In this document: positions 52,501 to 59,143 of the stretch, piece by piece
Layout of the letters: the number at the start of each line of letters is the position of its first letter
Numbering within the stretch: the stretch's first letter is position 1
Assembly: GCA_043808585.1 (NCBI GenBank)
Contig: JAZDES010000221.1
Span: 1 to 64,000, forward strand
Direction: 5' to 3'
Origin: CAYVMN01 sp043808585
Lineage (GTDB): Bacteria; Desulfobacterota; DSM-4660; Desulfatiglandales; Desulfatiglandaceae
DNA: 64,000 nucleotides
The notes under the pieces: generated by a model
Told to the model about the DNA's origin: nothing
The model's database searches: none
The model's input: only the letters and a program-made list of their open reading frames with translations
Made by a program: the position numbers and the translations under genes

Positions 52501-52588
52501 CCATTGCCCTGCACTGGCCATATACATGGGAGGTTTCAGCAGCGAACAGATTATGGCCCAGATAAGGGCCTATGGAGAACGCGGCTAG
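49556..52588 (+). CDS. Selenocysteine-containing HdrA-like flavoprotein with two HdrA modules
   Basis: A 1010-residue protein read through an in-frame TGA at 49748-49750 (Sec65). Before it stands KTFPTNDCAI, after it ILAPKLVEAG, so the UGA falls on the second Cys of the conserved HdrA C-x-x-C. The reading frame, homology and a UGA-proximal hairpin with GGT in its loop all continue across. Domains: first FAD fold (VVGGGIAGIQASLDLAE), ferredoxin clusters (CTACGTCTGYCP, CKQCERVCL), then a complete HdrA module (VFVCSCGSNIGG, ACTPRTHE, VIGGGLSGITSALSI), and a C-terminal 2[4Fe-4S] (CIGCGICESLCP, CKGCGICASHCP). Role: flavin-based electron bifurcation or confurcation hub between AOR, MvhD and partner. 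Confidence 0.9.
49748..49789 (+). promoter_or_regulatory. UGA Sec codon and bacterial SECIS hairpin in hdrA
   Basis: TGA at 49748-49750, then TGGAGGCC-GGTC-GGTCTCCA at 49770-49789: an 8-bp stem (one G-U) with GGTC loop, the G-G-U loop bases being a SelB-binding hallmark. Loop distance from UGA is about 27 bases, in the usual range. Confidence 0.82.
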
Positions 52589-52609
52589 TTATTGGAGGTT
52601 TTTCTTTAA

Positions 52610-53227
52610 ATGACAGGTAAGAAATCATTTGAGCCAAGAATCCTGGGTTTCCTTTGTAACTGGTGCTGTTATGCGGCAGCGGATTCTGCGGGGATTTCCC
52701 GTTTTCAGTATCCACCCAATATAAGGGTCATCAGGATTATGTGTACCGGTAGAATGGATCCCCTGTTCATTATTGAAGCCTTCTGCTCAGGTGCTGACGG
52801 TGTCTTTGTGGGCGGCTGACAACTCGGGGAATGCCATTACCAGGTTGGTAATTATGACGCCATCTTCACCGCTCATTTCGCCCGGAGGATTCTTAAAGAG
52901 GCAGGCGTCCATCCAAACAGGGTTGCCCTTGACTGGGCCTCTGCCGCTGAGGCCCCGCTTTATGTGAAATTGATAACGGAATTCACCAAGCACATAAGAG
53001 AATTGGGCCTGCTCGGAGAAACAGAGGGAATGCCCTTAGAGAAACTCAAATTGAGGTTATCCGCGGCCAGGTCTGTTGCAGCGAATCTTAAATTGCGTAC
53101 GCGGTTTGCCAGGGTCGCCGTGGAACTGAGAAAGGCAGATGATTATTCCTCTCAGGTGATAGAAGCCAAGATGTCAGAAAAGTTGGACGAGGCCATTTCT
53201 CGCGAAATGGAAAACTGTCACCGTTAA
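52610..53227 (+). CDS. Selenocysteine-containing MvhD/FrhD-like subunit
   Basis: A 205-residue protein read through TGA 52817-52819 (Sec70). MvhD proteins carry [2Fe-2S]-ligating Cys: here FLCNWCCYAAAD, IMCTGRMD, AFCSGADG, then GVFVGG-Sec-QLGECHYQVGNY, where other members have GGCHPGDCHY. Translation after the UGA continues without further stops to a normal end (REMENCHR). A perfect hairpin with AGGTT loop follows the UGA. The gene starts 21 bases after hdrA. MvhD passes electrons from HdrA to a hydrogenase or dehydrogenase. Together with Sec-HdrA this recalls BamE/BamF of class II benzoyl-CoA reductase complexes. Confidence 0.9.
52817..52852 (+). promoter_or_regulatory. UGA Sec codon and bacterial SECIS hairpin in mvhD
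   Basis: TGA at 52817-52819 followed by ATTACC-AGGTT-GGTAAT (52836-52852), a perfect 6-bp stem with GGT in the loop, about 24 bases after the UGA. Confidence 0.83.
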
Positions 53228-53235
53228 AAGACCAG

Positions 53236-53525
53236 TTGACAGGATAACTGGATAGACATGATTCAAATGTATCTTCTCAATAAATCGGGGCAACTGCTTT
53301 CTAAGACCCCTTTTCTGGATTGCCGCCACTCATTGAGCTGTTACATTCAAATCCAGCTCACCCTGTTAAATTTCCCGAAGGGAGCCCTATTTAACAGGGT
53401 AAATCAATACTATTTATGGCAACCCCTGGCCAGACCTGTTTATCCCAGAGGTTAGGCGTGAAATCAAGGACTTAACATAGCGAATCAGCAAGAAAAAAAC
53501 TGTCATGTCTATCCTGTTTATCTTG
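53236..53525. repeat. Inverted-repeat element (MITE-like) in operon gap
   Basis: The 339-bp gap 53228-53566 is bounded by imperfect arms of about 24 bases (GATAACTGGATAGACATGA at 53243-53261; complement near 53503-53522 with one inserted base). Inside is a cruciform with 12-bp perfect arms, ACCCTGTTAAAT / ATTTAACAGGGT (53360-53371, 53389-53400). No plausible gene lies inside. It is probably an inserted non-autonomous element or dispersed repeat between mvhD and the fusion gene. Confidence 0.6.
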
Positions 53526-53566
53526 TCCAAAAACGGCTGTAAGCGGATAAGGAGTGGCCTTTCACA

Positions 53567-55333
53567 TTGACAAGCACTCATTTCCAACCGAGATTCAAAT
53601 CCGAAGTCAGTGCCATACCGGGCGGAGAGCTGGTCAGTCGGTGCTTCGGCTGCGGCAGCTGTGCAGGTGTATGTCCGGTCAGTGAATCAGGAACCGGCTT
53701 TGATCCGAGAAAAATCCTTCATATGATTCAAATGGGCCTCAAGGATAGGCTCCTGAGCTCCCCCACGATTTGGCACTGCACCCATTGTGATTCGTGTGCG
53801 GTTGTCTGTCCCCAGGATATCCGGTTTAGCTCTGTTGTGGATGTGCTTCGAGAAATGGTCATGGGTGAGGAATATCCTGGCGGAAAGAACGTGGAGAGGT
53901 GGGGGACCGCCCCTTGCAAGGCAGCCTGTCCCGCACACATCAGTATCCCCGGTTTTGTGGGCGCTGTTGCAGAGGGGAGGTATGAAGAAGGGTTGAAGCT
54001 CATCAAAGAAGAGATGCCCTTCCCGGCCATATGCGGACGTATATGTCCCCATCCCTGTGAGCTGCAGTGCAATAGGGGAGGGATCGATAAACCAATCGCC
54101 ATAGAGTTCTTGAAACGTTTTCTGGCGGATCTGGATATCTCAAAGGAGACTTCCTATGTCCCGAAGAAGAAGCCGGGCAAGAAAGAGAGAGTTGCCGTCA
54201 TAGGGGCAGGACCAGCCGGGCTTACGGCAGCCTATTATTTAGCTATCGAAGGCTATCCTGTCACCGTCTTTGAGAAACTTCCTGCGGCCGGGGGTATGAT
54301 GGTCCTGGGAATTCCTGAGTTCCGCTTACCTCGAAATATCCTCCAGGCTGAAATTGAGGTGATTAAGAAGTTAGGGGTAGATATCAGACTCAACGTCGAG
54401 GTCGGAAAGGATATCAGTTTTATGGAACTGCAAAGGGAATTCAATGCCATTTTTGTCGGCATTGGATGTCAGCGTGCCATAAAGCTCGGTATCCCTAATG
54501 AAGATGGGTTGGCCGGCGTTTTCGACGGCCTCACGTTCTTGAGAGACATAAATTTGAAGGACATGCCCGTTTGCGAGGGCAGAGTGGTTGTTATTGGCGG
54601 CGGAAATACTGCGGTTGATTGCGCCCGCGTGGCAAAGCGGTCAGGACCTCAAAGTGTCGCGATCCTTTACAGGAGAACGCGAGAGGAAATGCCGGCAAGC
54701 CCATGGGAACTTGACGAAACCCTGGAGGAGGGAATTGATATCCAGTTCCTGACAGCACCTGTTAAAATCCTGGGCGAGAACGGGAAGGTTTCCGGACTTG
54801 AGTGCATTCGCATGAGGTTGGGAGAATCCGATAACTCGGGTCGGCGCAGACCTGTACCGATTGAGGGGTCCGAATTCATGGTGAAAGCGGAAACTGTGAT
54901 AATAGCCATCGGTCAGGCACCGGACTTGACCTGTCTGCCCCATGAGTTGGAAATGAATGTTGCCGGAAACGGGCGCTTAACCGCCGATCCTCACACTGGG
55001 AGGACGCAAATTCCAGGAATCTTCTCAGGGGGGGATGCGGTTTCGGGCCCAGGGACCGTTGTGGAAGCGGTCGCCTTTGGAAAGGAGGCGGCAAGATCAA
55101 TAGATCGCTTCTTGAAGGGTGAAGACATCGACGCCAGGCAGAGGCGTGACTGGAAAGGGATTGCGTTTATATCTGAGGAAGTTGAGTTTCAAGAAAGGGA
55201 ATCAATGCCCCGCCTCTCCCTGGCAGAACGGAGGAGGACCTTTAAAGAGATCGATCTGGGATTCAGTGAGGAACAGGCCAGATGTGAGGCTGAACGGTGT
55301 TTGAGAACATGCGGGGTCCAATTAAAACCTTAG
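53567..55333 (+). CDS. HdrC-GltD fusion: iron-sulfur NAD(P)H oxidoreductase
   Basis: A 588-residue fusion. Residues 1-105 are HdrC-like with two classical motifs, CFGCGSCAGVCP and CTHCDSCAVVCP. Residues about 115-560 are a GltD (glutamate synthase small-subunit type) unit: cluster ligands CKAACPAHISIP and CGRICPHPCELQC, FAD fold VIGAGPAGLTAAYYLA, NADPH fold VVVIGGGNTAVDCARVA and the late FSGGDAVSGPGTVVEAV. It should move electrons between NAD(P)H and the HdrA/GltS parts. The only possible start is TTG 53567, with AAGGAG 12 bases upstream; a stop lies just beyond. HdrC normally partners HdrA/HdrB, so the fusion bridges the Hdr and GltS systems. Confidence 0.87.
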   Translation: MTSTHFQPRFKSEVSAIPGGELVSRCFGCGSCAGVCPVSESGTGFDPRKILHMIQMGLKDRLLSSPTIWHCTHCDSCAVVCPQDIRFSSVVDVLREMVMGEEYPGGKNVERWGTAPCKAACPAHISIPGFVGAVAEGRYEEGLKLIKEEMPFPAICGRICPHPCELQCNRGGIDKPIAIEFLKRFLADLDISKETSYVPKKKPGKKERVAVIGAGPAGLTAAYYLAIEGYPVTVFEKLPAAGGMMVLGIPEFRLPRNILQAEIEVIKKLGVDIRLNVEVGKDISFMELQREFNAIFVGIGCQRAIKLGIPNEDGLAGVFDGLTFLRDINLKDMPVCEGRVVVIGGGNTAVDCARVAKRSGPQSVAILYRRTREEMPASPWELDETLEEGIDIQFLTAPVKILGENGKVSGLECIRMRLGESDNSGRRRPVPIEGSEFMVKAETVIIAIGQAPDLTCLPHELEMNVAGNGRLTADPHTGRTQIPGIFSGGDAVSGPGTVVEAVAFGKEAARSIDRFLKGEDIDARQRRDWKGIAFISEEVEFQERESMPRLSLAERRRTFKEIDLGFSEEQARCEAERCLRTCGVQLKP

Positions 55334-55492
55334 TCACTTCAAGCTGATCCAGCGTACCTTCCAGATACCAAGAAAACAAACCACGTCGACTGTGGGTAGT
55401 CACTTGACTTGCCCGGAAAGACATGCCATTGATAGGTCGGTTGTCAGGAATGGAGCAGAGCCCGCGGGTACTAGTGAGGGGGGGTTGAATAA

Positions 55493-56971
55493 ATGGATGG
55501 AATTGTTGGTGTATTTGGTATGGATGACGCTGAATTGGTGTGCAAGACATTTCTGGCGACAGGGGCCTGTCAGCACAGGGGAAAGGCCAGCACCGGGATT
55601 GCCATTGGAAACAGCAAAGGCATCTATGTGCACAAGGGTCTGGGAAGGATAGCCGAGGTAATTGACCATGACATAGTCAGGGTTTTTCAGGATCTGGCGC
55701 CCGTGGCAGCAATCGGAAACATCGGTTATACCAAGAGGAGAATAGCCGAAAAGGTCAACGCCGAGCCAATTGAAATCCATCCGAGGAATAGCTCCAAATA
55801 CAAGGTTGTCTTAACGATGGACGGATACCTGATCAAAGAGGATGACCTGAGAGATGAGCTGGAGCCGGACTACAGCATCCAGACCGATAATAAGACAGAG
55901 ATCGTAGGTGCCTTGCTGCACAAATACATAACCCAGGAAGGTGTATCCTTTGCTGCCGGGGAGAAGCTGGTTTACAGGCTGCACGGCAGGGCGACCTTTG
56001 CCCTCACAGCGCTGGTTCATGACGGCGGAGAGATTTACCTAATCGCCTTGAATGATGACAGGGCCTTTGAGCCCTTCTGTTATGCTATGATTGACGGTAC
56101 ATTCGTTGCCAGCTCTGAATCCTGTTCTCACAGGAGGCTAAATGGCGTTACCGAAAAGGAATATGACGGCTCGGAGATGACCGTATGCTCGTCTGGGGGG
56201 ATCGAGACAAGAAGACTGAGAGAGGAATCCCTGATGCCTGATATTTTTCAAGGTGTCTATTTCGGGAATGTGGGGTCCATCTTCCGAGGAAAGGAGATAT
56301 TTCAGCTGAGAAGAGAGCTGGGACTAGAGTTGGTGAAACAGTACGGGGATTCCAAGGCCGATATTGTTATTCCCAATCCGGAATCAGGGTGGGGTGTTAC
56401 AGTGGGGATTGCTGAGGGCCTGGGAAAAAATCTGTTCCCCGCACTCATAAAACTCCCGCAGGCCATCAGGACATTTCAGGAGGGTGAGCAGACGACCCGA
56501 TCTCAGGAAGTGGGACTCAAGTTCGGGGGAATCGATTCTCTGCTCAAGGGAAAGAATGTCGCAATGGGGGACGACAGCATCGTAAGAGGGAGTGTGAGTG
56601 AGGGCGGTTCTGTCTGGGTGGTATATAACGCCGGTGCAAAATATATCGAATTTTGGATATCTTACGGCCCGATGTTTTTCCCTTCCTTTAAAGAATGGCA
56701 CCGAGGCGTAGAGTGCGTCCAAGAACTTGCAGTCCAGCGAGCCTTCCCAGACGGTAACCCCTATGACAAGACACTGGATGAGATCAACAAGGCGGTCGCC
56801 AAGTTAGTTGGCGTCGATGAGGTGAGGTACAATTCCCTGGAGAGGATCAGAAAAGTCGCCGGCAACGGATCCTTCCAGGCACTCGATTCCACCTATCCCA
56901 TAGCCCGAGAATTTTGGCCTGACTGGTTAAAAAGTGAATATGAAAGATTCGAACGGTATCGTGTGGGCTAG
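55493..56971 (+). CDS. PurF/GltB-like class II amidotransferase with Asp in place of catalytic Cys
   Basis: A 492-residue homologue of amidophosphoribosyltransferase. Residues 1-230 form the Ntn glutaminase fold (QHRGKASTGIAI, NIGYTKRR, then a degenerate NGY region MDGYLIKE), and residues 260-480 the phosphoribosyl-transferase fold with loop GDDSIVRGSV near residue 365. The mature N-terminal nucleophile is lost: the protein begins MDGIVGVFG, where active enzymes have MCGIVG. The start is well supported (GGGG eight bases before ATG). It probably uses no glutamine, or serves as a structural partner; in this operon it occupies the place of the separate GltB glutaminase piece. Confidence 0.82.
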   Translation: MDGIVGVFGMDDAELVCKTFLATGACQHRGKASTGIAIGNSKGIYVHKGLGRIAEVIDHDIVRVFQDLAPVAAIGNIGYTKRRIAEKVNAEPIEIHPRNSSKYKVVLTMDGYLIKEDDLRDELEPDYSIQTDNKTEIVGALLHKYITQEGVSFAAGEKLVYRLHGRATFALTALVHDGGEIYLIALNDDRAFEPFCYAMIDGTFVASSESCSHRRLNGVTEKEYDGSEMTVCSSGGIETRRLREESLMPDIFQGVYFGNVGSIFRGKEIFQLRRELGLELVKQYGDSKADIVIPNPESGWGVTVGIAEGLGKNLFPALIKLPQAIRTFQEGEQTTRSQEVGLKFGGIDSLLKGKNVAMGDDSIVRGSVSEGGSVWVVYNAGAKYIEFWISYGPMFFPSFKEWHRGVECVQELAVQRAFPDGNPYDKTLDEINKAVAKLVGVDEVRYNSLERIRKVAGNGSFQALDSTYPIAREFWPDWLKSEYERFERYRVG

Positions 56972-57387
56972 ACCGCCATCCCCTCTGCCTCTTTTTCGCG
57001 GACCCTGACTTTTTTATCGAGGCGGCTCGGTTTCGGAAATGGGACGGCTCTCTTCTGAGCGTAGTCCAGTTTCTTCTTTCCGCTCAAGAGGGCAAGCAGG
57101 AGGCCCTCCTCCCGGCAGCGACCCTGATGACCACACGCCTTTCTGGTCTTTTCAAAGTAGTTATAGGGCACAAGACAGCCGAATGACCTCACGTCAACAC
57201 TATCATCCAGGCCTGTCTCCCCGTGGTAATTGACCTTCTTTTTCCCCCTCAGTATTTCCTGGCCCAGGCCAAGATCCGGACAGTTTTCAAAACGGGGGCA
57301 TGCATGACACTGCTCAAAGAATTTCAATGGGGTCCCACATTCGAATTCAAGGGCGTGGATCTTTTTCGACTTGGTGCTATCCATCAC
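56968..57387 (-). CDS. Cysteine-rich protein of unknown function
   Basis: A 139-residue soluble protein I do not recognise. Seven Cys lie at C17, C27, C30, C36, C71, C85 and C91: ECGTPLKFFEQCHACPRFENC then GCLVPY and ACGHQGRC. They could bind a zinc ion or an iron-sulfur cluster. The C-terminus is strongly basic. The gene converges on, and overlaps by four bases, the PurF-like gene. A start at M2 is equally possible. Confidence 0.6.
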   Translation of the reverse strand: MMDSTKSKKIHALEFECGTPLKFFEQCHACPRFENCPDLGLGQEILRGKKKVNYHGETGLDDSVDVRSFGCLVPYNYFEKTRKACGHQGRCREEGLLLALLSGKKKLDYAQKRAVPFPKPSRLDKKVRVREKEAEGMAV

Positions 57388-57721
57388 AGGCTCCTTTCAC
57401 TTGCTTCAATCGTTATTCCCCGCAAAAGCGGGAATCCTGAAACATCAATACGGTTAATGGTTCAAGATCTCGTTTCCGAATCCTCTTAGAATTGATTACC
57501 TTCAGATCCAAAATTCTTTATAATCTCACCCCTCATTCCCGCGATAGCGGGAATCCAGGAATATCGTTGGGTATGGATTCGTGCCTTTGCAGGAATGAAC
57601 AGACTTTGGACTACGTAATTATTAATACTAAATAATATTATTATATGTTAGCGGTAATAATTGTCAAGATCAAAAAAAGGCCTCCCGAGATAATCGGGTG
57701 CCCGGTGACAATTGTCCTTGA
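57388..57721. repeat. Intergenic region with two REP-like elements
   Basis: CCGCAAAAGCGGGAATCCTG (about 57420-57439) and ATTCCCGCGATAGCGGGAAT (57535-57554), the latter followed by an opposed diverged half (GGATTCGTGCCTTTGCAGGA, about 57575). These match the units at 15.4 and 47.1 kb. No gene is seen in this 334-bp gap; its right end holds a terminator. Confidence 0.65.
57671..57703 (-). terminator. Rho-independent terminator of the KaiC-HTH-cupin gene
   Basis: On the minus strand CCCGA-TTATC-TCGGG, extended by GGC/GCC, is followed by seven T, about 20 bases after the stop codon. Confidence 0.8.
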
Positions 57722-59020
57722 CTATTTGATATTGAGCCAGAGCAGTCTGGCCACGCCTGGGCCGGGATTTTTCCACTGGGAAGGCATTTCAGAGGTCAGA
57801 TAGATCACATCTCCAGAGCGCACCGTGAATACGGCATTCTGCAGTTTCATTTGCAGCCTCCCAGACATGAGATAGCCAACCTCTTCACCCTTGTGGACAA
57901 AAAAATGTGAGGGCAAGGTCTGCTCCGGGTGGATTTCGATCAGGTAGGGTTCAGCCTTGGGCTCGAAATCCACAGGGGTCAAGAGGCGGCCGCTGATACT
58001 GCCGGGGGGAAGGTCGGGGAATTTTATGTCAACCGCCTCAGGGCCGGGAAAAATGACCCGGTTCTTTATCTCAGCGGACTCCTGAAAAAAGGACGTAATC
58101 TGAACGGAGAGCACTTCCGCCATTTTGAGCAATGCTGGCAGAGAGGGGTATATCAGGTTGCTTTCTACCTGGGAGATGGTACTGGGAGTTACTCCCACAA
58201 GCTTGGCCAGTTCAGTCTGCGATAGACCCCGCTTGATGCGAAGCTCTTTCAATCGCATTCCCAGATCGACCCGGCCGGTGACCCGTTTTTCAATTTCAAA
58301 TGTGATATTAAGATCTTTGCTCCAATAATTGTAAGGCCGGTTCAACGTATCCAGATTACGCTTTTCAGCCTTGAGAATGGTCATGGAGGTCTTGCCTCTT
58401 CTCACGGAGAGATCGATGGCCACCTGGGCGATTTGATTGATCTGAGCCCTGAGACGGGGAGAATGGGCCCGTTTCTCCATAATCCAGTAGGCGATAGTAT
58501 TCAGTTCGTATAGCCTGGGGCAAGAGTGGGAGTAGAAATTTAGGATATGGTCTTCACCGCCCCAAAGTTCTTGCATACCGGTCAGGCTTTCAAACACAAA
58601 CCGGACATCCCCTTCCATGGTGGCGTGGACGCCGTAAAAGGCGTCCATTACCTTATCCACCTTTTGGGGTTCATCTACACGGATGATCCTGCATGCCGGT
58701 TCTGATTCCTTTTCTTTATAGAATCTGAGAAAGACATCCGAGCCCGACCCCTTCCCGAAGGTGAAACAGTCGAGGATCGTCAGGAATGGGTTGTCTGCCA
58801 GTGGCCCGAGTTTTTCCAAGAGGTTTCGCGGGGATCGGTCAAAGGATACATAAATGAGCGGTCTTTTTTGCGCTTGAGATGCCTGGATGAAGTTGAGGCC
58901 GAAGACAGCGGCTAGACTGCCGGCATCATCGTGCCATACCACATTGTCACCGATATAAAGCCCCCCCAAGAGACGATCCAGCTGGTAGACTCCTGAGGCC
59001 ACTCTAAGTCTTTCTACCAT
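57722..59020 (-). CDS. Transcription regulator: degenerate KaiC-like domain, HTH, cupin
   Basis: A 432-residue three-domain protein. Residues 1-245 look like a KaiC/RadA-type RecA fold (GVYQLDRLLGGLYIGDNVVW, then RPLIYVSFDRSPRNLLEKLG), but the P-loop is broken: DDAGSLAAVF stands where GxxGxGKT belongs, so ATP use is unlikely. Residues 255-312 are an XRE-type HTH (MRLKELRIKRGLSQTELAKL). Residues about 340-432 form a cupin (SHFFVHKGEEVGYLMSGRLQ). XRE-cupin regulators sense small molecules; the front domain is an unusual addition. It lies opposite the redox operon and may control it. Confidence 0.83.
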   Translation of the reverse strand: MVERLRVASGVYQLDRLLGGLYIGDNVVWHDDAGSLAAVFGLNFIQASQAQKRPLIYVSFDRSPRNLLEKLGPLADNPFLTILDCFTFGKGSGSDVFLRFYKEKESEPACRIIRVDEPQKVDKVMDAFYGVHATMEGDVRFVFESLTGMQELWGGEDHILNFYSHSCPRLYELNTIAYWIMEKRAHSPRLRAQINQIAQVAIDLSVRRGKTSMTILKAEKRNLDTLNRPYNYWSKDLNITFEIEKRVTGRVDLGMRLKELRIKRGLSQTELAKLVGVTPSTISQVESNLIYPSLPALLKMAEVLSVQITSFFQESAEIKNRVIFPGPEAVDIKFPDLPPGSISGRLLTPVDFEPKAEPYLIEIHPEQTLPSHFFVHKGEEVGYLMSGRLQMKLQNAVFTVRSGDVIYLTSEMPSQWKNPGPGVARLLWLNIK

Positions 59021-59143
59021 TGCTTCTCCCCATTTCCGCTGAAAACGTCGCCTAAATAAAATAACCGATTTTACTGTAAATGAGATTAATAGAATTCTTG
59101 ACCCACGTCAAGAATAGAGATATGTTAATAGGGCATGTGACCT

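Noticed and set aside
52610..52819. A 69-residue pseudogene of mvhD
   Set aside because: Same reason: in-frame UGA at a conserved Cys, hairpin, and intact downstream sequence argue for selenocysteine rather than decay.
47265..53227. A true class II benzoyl-CoA reductase (Bam) cluster
   Set aside because: The AOR resembles AorB rather than BamB, and BamD and BamGHI are missing; only the Sec-HdrA/Sec-MvhD pairing is Bam-like.
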